This document shows, in pieces, positions 18,383 to 28,358 of a DNA stretch of 37,500 nucleotides. Each line of letters opens with the position of its first letter. The stretch's first letter is position 1. Source of the DNA: Serratia liquefaciens (GTDB lineage Bacteria > Pseudomonadota > Gammaproteobacteria > Enterobacterales > Enterobacteriaceae); contig JAAXZN010000012.1 in NCBI GenBank assembly GCA_012719855.1, positions 1 to 37,500 on the forward strand, read 5' to 3'. Under the pieces are notes generated by a model. It ran no database searches and had not been told where the DNA came from. It saw nothing but the letters and a program-made list of their open reading frames with translations. Both the position numbers and the translations under genes were made by a program.

Positions 18383-19003
18383 TCAACGGAAAGGCGTTGC
18401 GTCGCCCGCCCCTTCACGCACCACTTCCGGCGCGGATTCGGTCAGGTCAATCACCGTGGTCGGTTGCTGGCCCAGGAAACCGCCGTGGATCACCAGATCC
18501 ACCTGTTTGCCCAGATGATCGTTGATCTCTTCCGGATCGGATTCAGCAAAATCATTGCCTGGCAGCATCAACGTGGTCGACATCATCGGCTCATTCAGCA
18601 CTTCCAGCAGCGCCAACGCAATCGGATTAGACGGCACGCGCAGACCGATGGTTTTACGCTTGTCGTTCATCAGGCGACGCGGGACTTCTTTGGTCGCTTT
18701 CAAAATGAACGTGTAGTTGCCGGGGGTGTTGTTTTTGATCAGTCGAAACGCGGTATTGTCGACATAGGCGTAAGTAGACAGCTCGGACAAATCGCGGCAC
18801 ATCAAGGTAAAATTATGATTGCTGTCCAATTGACGGATACGGCAGATGCGTTCCATGGCCGTCTTGTCTTCCAGCTTGCAACCCAACGCGTAGCCGGAAT
18901 CGGTAGGATAGACGATCACGCCACCTTTACGCAGCACATCCACCGCTTGGTTGATCAGGCGCGGTTGCGGGTTATCTGGATGGATATAAAAAAGCTGACT
19001 CAT
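18383..19003 (-). CDS. yciO: YrdC/Sua5-domain protein YciO
   Basis: 206 residues made of one YrdC-like domain, with GGVIVYPTDSGYALGC near residue 30 and RVPSNPIALALLEVL near 130. The fold binds double-stranded RNA and nucleotides and is related to the threonylcarbamoyl-AMP synthases that act in tRNA t6A formation. YciO itself is not the main enzyme in E. coli. AGGAG precedes the start, 48 bases after trpH; this pairing is as in E. coli. Confidence 0.95.
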   Translation of the reverse strand: MSQLFYIHPDNPQPRLINQAVDVLRKGGVIVYPTDSGYALGCKLEDKTAMERICRIRQLDSNHNFTLMCRDLSELSTYAYVDNTAFRLIKNNTPGNYTFILKATKEVPRRLMNDKRKTIGLRVPSNPIALALLEVLNEPMMSTTLMLPGNDFAESDPEEINDHLGKQVDLVIHGGFLGQQPTTVIDLTESAPEVVREGAGDATPFR

Positions 19004-19051
19004 GACTTGCTCCTAAAAATGATGCACGCGGGCGGCATCGCCCACGTTAAA

Positions 19052-19939
19052 TCAACTGACCTTGCCCTGCTGCGGTTGTGGCCAGTCACGCCACACGGGT
19101 TCAACGCCGCCGGGTAACCACAGTTTGCGGCCCAGTTCGATCCACGAGCAGGGCTGATGAAAATCCGAGCCCTGCGACGCCAATAATTGATACTCTTGCG
19201 CATACTTTGCCAGTTGCGAGCGCTCATGCGGTGCCTGCTGACACTGGGCAACCTCCATGGCATCTCCCCCCTGTTCGGCAAAGTACGCCAACAACCGTTT
19301 CAGCCATTTGGCCGTCAGGTCGTAACGGCCCGGGTGAGCTATCACCGCCTGGCCGCCGGATTGATGAATCACATCAATGGCTTGTTTTATTGTACACCAC
19401 TGTGGCGGAACGTAACCGGTTTTGCCTTTGGCCAGGTATTTTTTGAACACCTGAGCCATATTATCGGCGATGCCAATCTGCACCAGGTAACGGGCAAAAT
19501 GACCGCGTGTCACTGCCCCACCGTCCGCCAACTTTTGCGCCCCTTCAAACGCACCTTCAATGCGCGCTTTCGCCAACCGTACGCCAATTTCTTGCGCGCG
19601 CAGGTTGCGGCGTTCGGTTTGTTCAGCCAACAGCTGCACCATCGCCGGATGCGCAGTTTCAATCCCCAGACCCACGATATGGATCTCGTGATTTTCCCAC
19701 AGCGTGGAGATCTCCACCCCGTTCACCAACTGCAGCGGTAACGACAGCTCGGCAATGGTTGCGGCGGCTGCGGCTAATCCTTCGGTGGTGTCGTGGTCGG
19801 TAATCGCCAGGACGCCTACCCGCATCTCGACGGCCCGTTGCACCAACTGTGCCGGCGTCAAATAGCCGTCAGAGGCGGTGGTATGGCTGTGGAGGTCGTA
19901 CAGGGTAAAGGCGGAGGGCTGTGGGCTGCTGTCTGTCAA
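19052..19939 (-). CDS. rnm: PHP-domain 5'-3' exonuclease TrpH/YciV (RNase AM)
   Basis: 295 residues of PHP metal-dependent phosphoesterase. The metal-binding motifs are in order: [11 protein letters not shown] (H17, H19, D24), AITDHDT, NGVEIST, IAHPGRY and GSDFH near the end. In E. coli the protein trims 5' ends of 5S and other rRNAs and also hydrolyses 3',5'-bisphosphate nucleotides. It is divergent from the trp operon, and yciO follows. An older name for this gene is trpH (yciV). Confidence 0.95.
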   Translation of the reverse strand: MTDSSPQPSAFTLYDLHSHTTASDGYLTPAQLVQRAVEMRVGVLAITDHDTTEGLAAAAATIAELSLPLQLVNGVEISTLWENHEIHIVGLGIETAHPAMVQLLAEQTERRNLRAQEIGVRLAKARIEGAFEGAQKLADGGAVTRGHFARYLVQIGIADNMAQVFKKYLAKGKTGYVPPQWCTIKQAIDVIHQSGGQAVIAHPGRYDLTAKWLKRLLAYFAEQGGDAMEVAQCQQAPHERSQLAKYAQEYQLLASQGSDFHQPCSWIELGRKLWLPGGVEPVWRDWPQPQQGKVS

Positions 19940-20076
19940 AAGAAATATCCGTCAAGGGTTTGGCCTTCTATCATACGCGCGTTCGCCCGCCGGACGGAAA
20001 TCTATTCTGGTCAACAGCCTTTTCTGTTGATGAAAATTATTCACGCTTGCGGCTAAAACATTGTGTGAAAAGAGGG

Positions 20077-20105
20077 TTGACTTTATTCTCGCGAACCAGT
20101 TAACT
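20077..20105 (+). promoter_or_regulatory. trp operon promoter
   Basis: TTGACT (20077-20082) and TTAACT (20100-20105) are 17 bases apart, the same arrangement as in the E. coli trp promoter, just before the leader peptide gene. Confidence 0.9.
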
Positions 20106-20110
20106 AGTAC
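20093..20110. promoter_or_regulatory. TrpR operator
   Basis: GAACCAGTTAACTAGTAC is a near-perfect palindrome centred on GTTAAC and overlaps the -10 box. It differs from the E. coli trp operator core (ACTAGTTAACTAGT) by one base, so tryptophan-loaded TrpR should block RNA polymerase here. Confidence 0.9.
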
Positions 20111-20160
20111 ACAAGTTCAGGGCGATACCCTGGTTGGATGATAAACAAGAGAGCACAGAA

Positions 20161-20220
20161 ATGAATAAGCAAACTTCTCTTCTTCGTTGGTGGCGTACCT
20201 CCCTTTCGCGGGCGGTGTAA
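20161..20220 (+). CDS. trpL: trp operon leader peptide
   Basis: A 19-residue frame, MNKQTSLLRWWRTSLSRAV, with tandem tryptophan codons 10 and 11 (20188-20193). Ribosome stalling at these codons when charged tRNA-Trp is scarce controls attenuation. A GAGAG site lies upstream. The C-terminal WWRTSL...RAV is typical of enterobacterial trp leaders. Confidence 0.93.
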   Translation: MNKQTSLLRWWRTSLSRAV

Positions 20221-20286
20221 TCACGCATACCTGTCATCTGACACTGCAGATTCCCTAAGCCCGCTGGTAACGCGGGCTTTTTTATG
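20197..20286 (+). promoter_or_regulatory. trp attenuator: 1:2 hairpin, antiterminator and terminator
   Basis: Three alternative stems can be read. ACCTCCC (20197-20203) pairs with GGGCGGT (20210-20216) as the 1:2 hairpin with one mismatch. GCGGGC (20208-20213) pairs with GCCCGC (20259-20264) as antiterminator. AGCCCGC (20258-20264) pairs with GCGGGCT (20272-20278), followed by a T run, as terminator. The choice depends on the ribosome's position on trpL. Confidence 0.88.
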
Positions 20287-20309
20287 GACAAATTTTAACT
20301 GGAATACCC

Positions 20310-21872
20310 ATGATGAACATCAAACCACAACTTAAGTTACTGAAGGCGGAGGCCAGTTACCGGGGCGATCCGACCACCATTTTCCACCAGTTGTGCGGCG
20401 CTCGCCCGGCGACCTTGCTGTTGGAGTCCGCTGAAATCAACAGCAAGCAAAACCTGCAAAGCCTGCTGGTGATCGACAGTGCCCTGCGCATCACCGCGCT
20501 GGGTCGCATCGTTACCCTGCAGGCACTGACGGCCAACGGTGCGGCAATGCTGCCGCTGCTGGATGAGGCGCTGCCGCCCGAAGTACAGATTCAGGTGCGC
20601 CCTAACGGCCGGGAACTGACTTTCCCGCCGATTGACGCTATCCAGGATGAAGATGCTCGCCTGCGTTCGCTGTCGGTATTTGACGCACTGCGCACCCTGC
20701 TGACGTTGGTGGACTCGCCCGCCGACGAACGTGAAGCCGTTATGCTCGGCGGCCTGTTTGCCTACGATTTGGTCGCCGGCTTCGAAGATCTGCCGGCGTT
20801 GCGTCAGGATCAGCGCTGCCCGGACTTCTGCTTCTATCTGGCGGAAACCCTGCTGGTGCTGGATCACCAACGCGGCGTTGCCCGTCTGCAGGCCAGCGTG
20901 TTCACAGCCGACCCGGCCGAGGAGCAGCGCTTGCAGCTGCGCCTGGAACAGCTGCAGATTCAATTGAAACAGACCCCGCAGCCCATTCCGCACCAGAAGC
21001 TGGAAAACATGCAGTTGAGCTGCAACCAGACGGATGAAGAATACGGTGCCGTGGTCAGCGAGCTGCAGCAGGCCATTCGTCAGGGTGAAATTTTCCAGGT
21101 GGTGCCATCACGTCGTTTCTCTCTGCCCTGCCCGGCCCCGCTGGCCGCGTATCAGACGCTGAAGGACAACAACCCAAGCCCCTATATGTTCTTTATGCAG
21201 GATGACGAGTTCACCCTGTTCGGCGCATCGCCGGAAAGTGCGTTGAAATACGACGCCAACAACCGCCAGATTGAAATCTACCCGATTGCCGGTACCCGCC
21301 CACGCGGTCGCCGTGCCGACGGTTCGCTGGACCTGGATCTGGACAGCCGTATCGAGCTGGAAATGCGTACTGACCATAAAGAGCTGGCCGAGCACCTGAT
21401 GCTGGTCGATCTGGCGCGCAACGATCTGGCGCGTATTTGCCAGGCCGGCAGCCGCTACGTGGCCGATCTGACCAAAGTGGACCGCTACTCTTTCGTGATG
21501 CACCTGGTTTCCCGAGTGATCGGCACCTTGCGCGCTGACCTTGACGTACTGCACGCCTATCAGGCCTGCATGAACATGGGCACCCTGAGCGGGGCACCTA
21601 AAGTGCGCGCCATGCAGTTGATTGCCGCGTCCGAAGGTACCCGTCGGGGCAGCTATGGCGGCGCCGTGGGTTACTTCACCGCCACCGGCGATTTGGATAC
21701 CTGTATTGTCATCCGTTCCGCGTATGTTGAAGACGGCATTGCCACCGTGCAAGCCGGCGCCGGCGTAGTGCTGGATTCTGTACCCCAGGCGGAAGCCGAT
21801 GAAACCCGTAATAAGGCACGTGCCGTGCTGCGCGCCATTGCCAGTGCGCACCAGGCCAAGGAGGTGTTCTGA
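20310..21872 (+). CDS. trpE: anthranilate synthase component I
   Basis: 520 residues, as in E. coli. The feedback site LLES is at residues 37-40, so inhibition by tryptophan is expected. The chorismate-binding domain fills the C-terminal half, with [28 protein letters not shown] and [12 protein letters not shown]. With TrpG it turns chorismate and glutamine into anthranilate. ATG codons at 20310 and 20313 are both possible starts. The stop overlaps the trpG start by one base (TGATG), indicating coupled translation that balances the two subunits. Confidence 0.98.
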   Translation: MMNIKPQLKLLKAEASYRGDPTTIFHQLCGARPATLLLESAEINSKQNLQSLLVIDSALRITALGRIVTLQALTANGAAMLPLLDEALPPEVQIQVRPNGRELTFPPIDAIQDEDARLRSLSVFDALRTLLTLVDSPADEREAVMLGGLFAYDLVAGFEDLPALRQDQRCPDFCFYLAETLLVLDHQRGVARLQASVFTADPAEEQRLQLRLEQLQIQLKQTPQPIPHQKLENMQLSCNQTDEEYGAVVSELQQAIRQGEIFQVVPSRRFSLPCPAPLAAYQTLKDNNPSPYMFFMQDDEFTLFGASPESALKYDANNRQIEIYPIAGTRPRGRRADGSLDLDLDSRIELEMRTDHKELAEHLMLVDLARNDLARICQAGSRYVADLTKVDRYSFVMHLVSRVIGTLRADLDVLHAYQACMNMGTLSGAPKVRAMQLIAASEGTRRGSYGGAVGYFTATGDLDTCIVIRSAYVEDGIATVQAGAGVVLDSVPQAEADETRNKARAVLRAIASAHQAKEVF

Positions 21873-22453
21873 TGGCCGATATCTTACTGCTCGATAACGT
21901 TGATTCCTTTACCTACAACCTGGTCGATCAGCTGCGCGCCAGCGGCCACCAGGTGGTGATTTATCGCAACCAAATTTCTGCCGAGGTGATTATCGAGCGC
22001 CTGCAGCAGCTGACCCAGCCGGTGCTGATGCTGTCTCCAGGCCCGGGCACACCGGCAGAAGCCGGTTGTATGCCGGAGCTGTTGCAGCGCCTGCGCGGCC
22101 AGTTACCGATTATCGGCATCTGTCTGGGCCATCAGGCAATCGTCGAAGCCTATGGCGGGCACGTTGGCCAGGCCGGAGAAATCCTGCACGGCAAGGCGTC
22201 GGCCATCAGCCACGATGGCGAAGGGATGTTTGCCGGTATGGTGAACCCCCTGCCGGTGGCCCGTTATCATTCACTGGTCGGCAGCAATATCCCGGCCGAA
22301 CTCACCGTTAACGCCCACTTCGGCGATATGGTGATGGCAGTCCGTCATGACAAGCATCGCGTATGCGGTTTCCAGTTCCATCCGGAATCTATCCTGACCA
22401 CTCACGGCGCGCGTTTGCTTGAGCAAACTCTGGCCTGGGCGCTGGCTAAATAA
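21872..22453 (+). CDS. trpG: anthranilate synthase component II (glutamine amidotransferase)
   Basis: 193 residues of class I glutamine amidotransferase. The triad is C84 (GICLGHQAI), H170 and E172 (FQFHPES), and the oxyanion motif SPGPGTP is intact. It supplies ammonia from glutamine to TrpE. It ends with a stop 15 bases before trpD. In E. coli and Salmonella the same domain is fused to TrpD; separate genes are the arrangement known in Serratia. Confidence 0.98.
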   Translation: MADILLLDNVDSFTYNLVDQLRASGHQVVIYRNQISAEVIIERLQQLTQPVLMLSPGPGTPAEAGCMPELLQRLRGQLPIIGICLGHQAIVEAYGGHVGQAGEILHGKASAISHDGEGMFAGMVNPLPVARYHSLVGSNIPAELTVNAHFGDMVMAVRHDKHRVCGFQFHPESILTTHGARLLEQTLAWALAK

Positions 22454-22468
22454 CGAGAGGAAACGACG

Positions 22469-23467
22469 ATGCAAACTATTCTTGAAAAACTGTACCGCTC
22501 AGAGTCGATGAACCAACAGGAAAGCCAGCAGTTGTTCAGCGCCATTGTTCGCGGTGAGCTGGAGCCAAGCCAACTGGCCGCGGCGCTGATCAGCATGAAA
22601 ATTCGCGGCGAAAGTCCGGAAGAGATCGCCGGCGCGGCTAAAGCGCTGCTGGCAGATGCCCTGCCGTTCCCACGCCCGGACTACCCGTTTGCCGATATCG
22701 TCGGCACCGGCGGTGACGGCACCAACAGCATTAACATTTCCACCGCCAGCGCCTTTGTGGCGGCGGCGTGCGGCGCCAAAGTGGCAAAACACGGCAACCG
22801 CAGCGTTTCCAGCCGGTCAGGATCATCCGACCTGCTGGCGGCGTTCGGCATTCGTCTGGATTTGCCGGCGGAACAGGCGCGCCAAGCGCTGGATGACCTG
22901 GGCGTATGCTTTCTGTTCGCGCCGCAGTATCACACCGGTTTCCGCCATGCGATGCCGGTACGCCAACAGTTGAAAACCCGTACGGTATTCAACGTATTGG
23001 GCCCGCTGATTAACCCGGCGCGTCCGCCACTGGCGCTGATCGGCGTTTACAGCCCGGAATTGGTGCTGCCGATTGCCGAAACCCTGCGCGTGCTGGGTTA
23101 CCAACGGGCCGCTGTGGTGCACGGCGGTGGCATGGATGAAGTGGCGATCCATACCGCGACCCACGTGGCCGAGCTGAACAACGGTGAAATTGAAAGCTAT
23201 CAGCTGACGCCAGAATCCTTCGGGCTGCAACGCTACCCGCTGGAGGCCCTGCTGGGCGGTTCGCCGGAAGAAAACCGTGACATTCTGGCAAGGTTGTTAC
23301 AAGGTAAAGGTGACCCGGCGCACGCCGCCGCGGTGGCCGCTAACGTGGCGCTGCTGCTGAAGTTATTCGGGCATGAAGACCTGCGCCAAAACGCGCAGCA
23401 GGCACTGGACATGATTCACAGCGGGAAAGCTTACGAGCGCGTAACCGCACTGGCAGCAAGAGGATAA
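22469..23467 (+). CDS. trpD: anthranilate phosphoribosyltransferase
   Basis: 332 residues, stand-alone. The phosphoribosyl-pyrophosphate motif [14 protein letters not shown] starts at residue 79 and KHGNRSVSS follows. The double helical N-terminal domain holds the dimer interface. It joins anthranilate to PRPP in the second step of the pathway. It has its own GAGAGGAAA ribosome site after trpG, consistent with a gene that was never fused or was split. trpCF starts directly after its stop. Confidence 0.98.
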   Translation: MQTILEKLYRSESMNQQESQQLFSAIVRGELEPSQLAAALISMKIRGESPEEIAGAAKALLADALPFPRPDYPFADIVGTGGDGTNSINISTASAFVAAACGAKVAKHGNRSVSSRSGSSDLLAAFGIRLDLPAEQARQALDDLGVCFLFAPQYHTGFRHAMPVRQQLKTRTVFNVLGPLINPARPPLALIGVYSPELVLPIAETLRVLGYQRAAVVHGGGMDEVAIHTATHVAELNNGEIESYQLTPESFGLQRYPLEALLGGSPEENRDILARLLQGKGDPAHAAAVAANVALLLKLFGHEDLRQNAQQALDMIHSGKAYERVTALAARG

Positions 23468-24832
23468 ATGATGCAGGAAACCGTGCTCAACAAGATTGTT
23501 CGTGATAAAGCGCAATGGGTCGCAGCACGACAGCAACAACAGCCACTGGCCAGTTTTCAAAATGAAATCGTCCCCAGCGAACGTGGCTTTTATCACGCGC
23601 TGCAGGGTGCCAGAACGGCGTTTATTCTTGAATGTAAAAAGGCATCCCCTTCCAAAGGGTTGATCCGCGAGAATTTCGATCCCGTGGAGATTGCTTCGGT
23701 CTACAAAGATTTCGCCTCGGCGATCTCGGTACTGACCGATGAAAAATATTTCCAGGGCAGCTTTGACTTCCTGCCGCTGGTCAGCAAAACGGTGACGCAG
23801 CCGGTGCTGTGCAAAGACTTCATTATCGACCCGTACCAGATCTACCTGGCGCGCTTCTATCAGGCCGACGCCATTCTGCTGATGCTGTCGGTGCTCAACG
23901 ACGATCAGTACCGTCAACTGGCTGCGGTAGCGCACAGCCTGAACATGGGCGTGCTGACCGAAGTGATCAGCGAAGAAGAGCTGCAACGGGCCATTGCTTT
24001 GGAAGCGCGCGTGGTCGGTATCAATAACCGCGATCTGCGCGACCTGAGTATCGATCTGGATCGCACCCGCCAGTTGGCGCCTCGCGTCCCACACGGGGTG
24101 ACGGTGATCAGCGAGTCCGGCATCAACAATTACGCTCAGATCCGCGAACTGAGCCATTTTGCCAACGGGTTCCTGATTGGTAGCGCATTAATGTCGGAAA
24201 CCGATCTCCGCGCCGCCGTACGCCGGGTGATCCTGGGCGACAACAAAGTCTGCGGGCTGACCCGTCCGCAGGATGCCAGCGCGGCCTATCAGGCCGGTGC
24301 GGTGTATGGCGGGCTGATTTTCGTCGGGCGTTCACCGCGCTATGTCGATATCAACCGCGCCCGTGAGGTTATCTCGGGTGCCCCGCTGAAATATGTCGGC
24401 GTATTCTGCGACGCGCAGGTAGAGACTCTGGTTAAGACCGTCGAACGTCTGGGGCTGAAAGCGGTGCAACTGCACGGGTCGGAAGATCAGGCCTATATCA
24501 GCGCCCTGCGCGCCGAACTGCCTGCCGAGTGCCAGATTTGGAAAGCATTGAGCGTAAAAGACCATTTACCACAGCGCGATTTGCAGCACGTTGACCGTTA
24601 TCTGCTGGATAACGGCGCGGGTGGTACCGGCCAGCGTTTCGACTGGTCGGTATTGCACGGCGAAAACCTGGAAAACGTGATGCTGGCCGGTGGCCTCGGC
24701 GCAGACAACTGTGTTGACGCAGCCAAACTCGGCTGCGCCGGTCTGGACTTTAATTCCGGCGTTGAGAGCCAGCCCGGCATTAAGGATCCTGCCCGCCTGG
24801 CGGCGGTGTTCCAGACCCTGCGCGCTTACTAA
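23468..24832 (+). CDS. trpCF: bifunctional indole-3-glycerol-phosphate synthase / phosphoribosylanthranilate isomerase
   Basis: 454 residues. The N-terminal barrel (about 1-255) is indole-glycerol-phosphate synthase, with FILECKKASPSKGLI and INNRDLRDLSIDL. The C-terminal barrel (about 256-454) is the isomerase, with VCGLTRPQDA, VQLHGSEDQ, LLDNGAGGTG and LAGGLGADN. Together they carry out steps three and four of the pathway. The fusion is usual in enterobacteria. ATG at 23468 and 23471 are both possible, with AGAGG just upstream. Confidence 0.97.
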   Translation: MMQETVLNKIVRDKAQWVAARQQQQPLASFQNEIVPSERGFYHALQGARTAFILECKKASPSKGLIRENFDPVEIASVYKDFASAISVLTDEKYFQGSFDFLPLVSKTVTQPVLCKDFIIDPYQIYLARFYQADAILLMLSVLNDDQYRQLAAVAHSLNMGVLTEVISEEELQRAIALEARVVGINNRDLRDLSIDLDRTRQLAPRVPHGVTVISESGINNYAQIRELSHFANGFLIGSALMSETDLRAAVRRVILGDNKVCGLTRPQDASAAYQAGAVYGGLIFVGRSPRYVDINRAREVISGAPLKYVGVFCDAQVETLVKTVERLGLKAVQLHGSEDQAYISALRAELPAECQIWKALSVKDHLPQRDLQHVDRYLLDNGAGGTGQRFDWSVLHGENLENVMLAGGLGADNCVDAAKLGCAGLDFNSGVESQPGIKDPARLAAVFQTLRAY

Positions 24833-24863
24833 ATATGATTAACGGATAATAACGGGAACTATA

Positions 24864-26054
24864 ATGACGCTGCTTAACCCCTACTTCGGCGAATTTGGTG
24901 GCCAATATGTGCCGCAGATTCTGATGCCGGCCTTAAAACAACTGGAAGAAGCCTTTGTCAGCGCCCAGCGCGACCCGGAATTCCAGGCTGAATTTATCGA
25001 CCTGTTGAAAAACTACGCCGGTCGTCCAACCGCCCTGACACTGTGCAAAAACCTCACTGCCGGTACCAAAACCAAGCTGTATCTGAAACGTGAAGATCTG
25101 CTGCACGGTGGCGCGCACAAAACTAACCAGGTGTTGGGTCAGGCGCTGCTGGCCAAGCGCATGGGCAAAACCGAAATCATCGCCGAGACCGGTGCCGGTC
25201 AGCACGGCGTTGCCTCCGCGCTGGCCTGTGCCCTGCTCGGCCTGAAGTGCCGCATTTATATGGGCGCCAAAGATATCGAGCGCCAGTCACCCAACGTCTT
25301 CCGCATGCGTCTGATGGGAGCGGAAGTGATCCCGGTTCACAGCGGTTCCTCCACGCTGAAAGATGCCTGTAACGAAGCGCTGCGCGACTGGTCTGGCAGC
25401 TACGAAACCGCCCACTACATGCTGGGTACCGCTGCGGGTCCGCACCCTTACCCCACTATCGTGCGTGAATTCCAGCGCATGATTGGTGAAGAAACCAAAG
25501 CGCAGATGCTGGAACGCGAAGGCCGTCTGCCGGACGCGGTTCTGGCCTGCGTTGGCGGTGGCTCTAACGCCATCGGCATGTTTGCCGACTTTATCGATGA
25601 CACCAGCGTCGGCCTGATCGGCGTCGAGCCTGCCGGTCTGGGTATTGAAACCGGCCAGCACGGCGCACCACTCAAGCACGGCCACGTGGGCATCTATTTC
25701 GGCATGAAAGCGCCGATGATGCAGACCTCAGAAGGCCAGATCGAAGAATCCTACTCGATTTCCGCCGGGCTGGATTTCCCCTCTGTAGGGCCACAGCACG
25801 CCTATCTGAGCAGCATCGGCCGGGCTGAATACGTGTCCATTACCGATGACGAAGCGCTGGACGCGTTCAAAGCGCTATCGCGTAGCGAAGGAATTATCCC
25901 GGCGCTGGAGTCTTCCCATGCTCTGGCGCACGCGCTGAAAATGATCCGTGAAACGCCGCAAAAAGAACAGATTCTGGTGGTTAACCTGTCCGGCCGCGGC
26001 GACAAAGACATATTTACCGTTCACGACATTCTGAAAGCACGGGGAGAAATCTGA
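24864..26054 (+). CDS. trpB: tryptophan synthase beta chain
   Basis: 396 residues of PLP enzyme. The cofactor lysine is K86 in HGGAHKTNQ, the phosphate loop is [10 protein letters not shown], and the substrate loop is ETGAGQHGV. It condenses indole, channelled from TrpA, with serine to form tryptophan. A 31-base gap with AACGGGA separates it from trpCF. Its stop overlaps the trpA start by one base, a common arrangement that keeps the alpha and beta chains balanced. Confidence 0.98.
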   Translation: MTLLNPYFGEFGGQYVPQILMPALKQLEEAFVSAQRDPEFQAEFIDLLKNYAGRPTALTLCKNLTAGTKTKLYLKREDLLHGGAHKTNQVLGQALLAKRMGKTEIIAETGAGQHGVASALACALLGLKCRIYMGAKDIERQSPNVFRMRLMGAEVIPVHSGSSTLKDACNEALRDWSGSYETAHYMLGTAAGPHPYPTIVREFQRMIGEETKAQMLEREGRLPDAVLACVGGGSNAIGMFADFIDDTSVGLIGVEPAGLGIETGQHGAPLKHGHVGIYFGMKAPMMQTSEGQIEESYSISAGLDFPSVGPQHAYLSSIGRAEYVSITDDEALDAFKALSRSEGIIPALESSHALAHALKMIRETPQKEQILVVNLSGRGDKDIFTVHDILKARGEI

Positions 26055-26860
26055 TGGAACGTTACCAACAACTGTTCAACCGCCTGGCAGATAAGAAAGA
26101 AGGCGCGTTCGTCCCGTTCGTTACCCTCGGCGATCCGAACCCGGCGCTTTCACTGCAGATCGTCGATACCCTGGTGGAAGCCGGTGCCGACGCGCTGGAA
26201 CTGGGCATTCCGTTTTCCGATCCGCTGGCCGACGGCCCGACCATTCAAAGTGCTGCGCTGCGCGCCTTCGCTTCAGGCGTGACGCCAACCCAGTGCTTCG
26301 AAATGCTGGCGGCAATTCGCCAGAAACACCCGACTATTCCTATCGGCCTGCTGATGTACGCCAATCTGGTGTTCCATAAAGGCATCGATGCCTTTTACCA
26401 ACGCTGTGCCGAAGTCGGTGTTGATTCGGTGCTGATTGCCGACGTGCCCTACGAAGAGTCCGCTCCCTTCCGCGCAGCGGCAACGCGCCATGGTATCGCC
26501 CCTATCTTTATCTGCCCGCCAAATGCAGACGACGATTTACTGCGTGAGATTGCCTCACACGGCCGGGGTTACACCTACCTGTTGTCACGTGCAGGCGTAA
26601 CAGGTACCGAGAGCCGCGCCCAGTTACCGCTCCACCATCTGGTCAGCAAATTGCGTGAATACCATGCGGCACCGCCGCTGCAAGGATTTGGCATTTCCGA
26701 GCCGGCGCAGGTACGCGATGCGTTGCAGGCCGGCGCGGCCGGTGCGATATCCGGTTCGGCTATCGTAAAAATTATCGAGCAGAATCAAGCCAATCCGACA
26801 GAAATGCTGGCGAAACTGGCGAGTTTTACTCGTGAAATGAAAGCGGCTACCCGAGCGTAA
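26054..26860 (+). CDS. trpA: tryptophan synthase alpha chain
   Basis: 268 residues of TIM barrel. The catalytic acids are E49 ([10 protein letters not shown]) and D60 (PLADGP), and the phosphate site includes LLSRAGVTG and [10 protein letters not shown]. It cleaves indole-glycerol phosphate to indole and glyceraldehyde phosphate. It is the last gene of the trp operon. Confidence 0.98.
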   Translation: MERYQQLFNRLADKKEGAFVPFVTLGDPNPALSLQIVDTLVEAGADALELGIPFSDPLADGPTIQSAALRAFASGVTPTQCFEMLAAIRQKHPTIPIGLLMYANLVFHKGIDAFYQRCAEVGVDSVLIADVPYEESAPFRAAATRHGIAPIFICPPNADDDLLREIASHGRGYTYLLSRAGVTGTESRAQLPLHHLVSKLREYHAAPPLQGFGISEPAQVRDALQAGAAGAISGSAIVKIIEQNQANPTEMLAKLASFTREMKAATRA

Positions 26861-26868
26861 AACACCCA

Positions 26869-26895
26869 CGGCGGGCGCAGCGCATGCGTCCGCCG
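26869..26895 (+). terminator. trp operon end hairpin
   Basis: CGGCGGGCGCA and TGCGTCCGCCG form an 11-bp stem with one G-U pair and a five-base loop, 8 bases after trpA. The following bases (GTAACATCTTGTTTCCCC) are not a clean T run, so Rho may be needed, as at the distal E. coli trp terminator. Confidence 0.6.
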
Positions 26896-27074
26896 GTAAC
26901 ATCTTGTTTCCCCTCAAAGTTGTGCAATTTTTTTACTTCTAAAGTTTGAACAAACCCCATTTTTGACTCACACTTAGCGTTGCGCGTCGGGCATTTCTTT
27001 TTTAGGGGTGCGCTACGTCTTCAGGTGAAAACCCGAATGTAGTTTCAACAATAACATTGCATGGAGAGTAATTT

Positions 27075-27389
27075 ATGAAGCTATTTAAAACCCTTTCGGT
27101 CTTATGCATGGCTGCCGTTGTGGCATTCGCAGTGAGTGCCTGCGCGCCAACAGCGAAATCTGAAGGGACTGGCGGTTATATTGATGACACGGTAGTGACG
27201 ACCAAGGTTAAGTCAGCGCTGCTGGCGGATAAAACCATCAAATCTACCGAAATCAGCGTCGAGACCTTTAAAGGTCGTGTGCAATTGAGCGGCTTTGTTA
27301 CCTCGAGCGCCGATGCCAACCGTGCAGTGCAGGTAACTCGTGGCGTAGCGGGTGTGAAATCCGTCGAGAACGTCATGCAGATCAAGTAA
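27075..27389 (+). CDS. BON-domain lipoprotein
   Basis: 104 residues. A lipoprotein signal ends in the lipobox VSAC with C23; the next residue is alanine, which favours outer-membrane sorting. One BON domain (about 34-104) follows, with DDTVVTTKVKSALLAD, the glycine of RVQLSGFVTS, and GVKSVENVMQIK. BON domains bind membranes and phospholipids, as in OsmY and DolP, and such lipoproteins support envelope integrity under stress. GGAGAG precedes the start. It is convergent with ompW across a hairpin. Confidence 0.85.
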   Translation: MKLFKTLSVLCMAAVVAFAVSACAPTAKSEGTGGYIDDTVVTTKVKSALLADKTIKSTEISVETFKGRVQLSGFVTSSADANRAVQVTRGVAGVKSVENVMQIK

Positions 27390-27395
27390 AAAAAC

Positions 27396-27416
27396 GGAGG
27401 CGCTATATGCGCCTCC
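27396..27416. terminator. terminator between the BON gene and ompW
   Basis: GGAGGCGC and GCGCCTCC, a perfect 8-bp stem with a five-base loop. It is preceded by a run of A, which is a U run for ompW transcripts. Confidence 0.75.
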
Positions 27417-27430
27417 CTGTTCCACCGCTA

Positions 27431-28075
27431 TCAGAAACGATAACCAGCCCCGAACATGAACACCCATGGATCCAAGCGAGTGTCGATACTGTGGTGATTA
27501 CCGGCCGCATCGTCAAAGCGCGTTTTGGTTTCGATGTTCATCCACCAGACTGACATGTTCAGCATCCAGTGCTCATCCAGGTTGTAATCCAGCCCCGCCT
27601 GCGCGGCTACGCCCCAGGAGTCTTTCAAACTCAGGTTGCTCAACCCGGCATCTTTGCCGTTGTCGTTGAATTTTTCATCGAAGAAGGTGGTGTAGTTAAC
27701 CCCCACGCCCAGATACGGACGCAGTTTGTCCTGCTTGTCGCCAAAGTAATACTGCGCCATCAGGCTCGGCGGTAAGTCGTGCACCGTAGCGATATCACCG
27801 TTCACCGCAGAACCGTTCAGGCCTACTTTATGGCGGAACGGCGTAGCAGCCAGCAGTTCGACACCAATATTGTCCGTGACCATATAGCCGAAGGTCAGGC
27901 CAAGCTGGGTATTATTATTGGCGCTGAATGAGCCCTGCCCGAGGACATCATCCGATCCGGCATTTGGTCGTACGGTCGCAGAACCTGCACGGAAAAGAAA
28001 ATCACCTGCCTGATGCGCACTTGCCAACATAGGGGCCATCATCGCCGCCAATACCACCAGAGTTGTCTTTTTCAT
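27431..28075 (-). CDS. ompW: outer membrane protein OmpW
   Basis: 214 residues. The start is the ATG at 28075, so that the protein begins MKKTTLVVL with a clean signal peptide cut after LASA (about residue 20); an ATG 27 bases earlier is unlikely. The mature protein is the small 8-stranded OmpW barrel, with HQAGDFLFRAGSATVRPN, PYLGVGVNYTTFF, and a terminal FMFGAGYRF ending in aromatic F. The family forms a narrow hydrophobic channel and is linked to stress and anaerobic shift. A perfect FNR box lies about 150 bases upstream, in line with oxygen-linked control of ompW in E. coli. Confidence 0.95.
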   Translation of the reverse strand: MKKTTLVVLAAMMAPMLASAHQAGDFLFRAGSATVRPNAGSDDVLGQGSFSANNNTQLGLTFGYMVTDNIGVELLAATPFRHKVGLNGSAVNGDIATVHDLPPSLMAQYYFGDKQDKLRPYLGVGVNYTTFFDEKFNDNGKDAGLSNLSLKDSWGVAAQAGLDYNLDEHWMLNMSVWWMNIETKTRFDDAAGNHHSIDTRLDPWVFMFGAGYRF

Positions 28076-28219
28076 TGTCCATTCCATTTGTGTGGTTATC
28101 ATCCAGGGGGAATATACCTACTTACGGGTATTTATGATCCCATCGAGATCACATCTTATGTGTAAAAATTTTAATTCCTACTAAAAACAAGGTTACCTAA
28201 GAGGCTAATAAATCGAGAA

Positions 28220-28233
28220 TTGATCTGAATCAA
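28220..28233. promoter_or_regulatory. FNR-binding site upstream of ompW
   Basis: TTGATCTGAATCAA matches the FNR consensus TTGAT-N4-ATCAA exactly. It lies 145 bases from the ompW start and 126 from the cysteine-cluster gene on the other strand, so it could act on either or both. Confidence 0.75.
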
Positions 28234-28358
28234 AAAACGCTTTTTGTTGCAAATTATTTACATGTTTAAATTCCAGTTGCTAAAAAAAACGCCGCTGCGT
28301 AATTTCATCTTCCGTGTTGGTTTTGGTTGGTGTCGTAAGGAGTCGGCGGGCAATCAAG

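Noticed and set aside
28131-28160. CRP site in the ompW promoter region
   Set aside because: Only one half (TGTGAT) fits; the other half has two or more mismatches.
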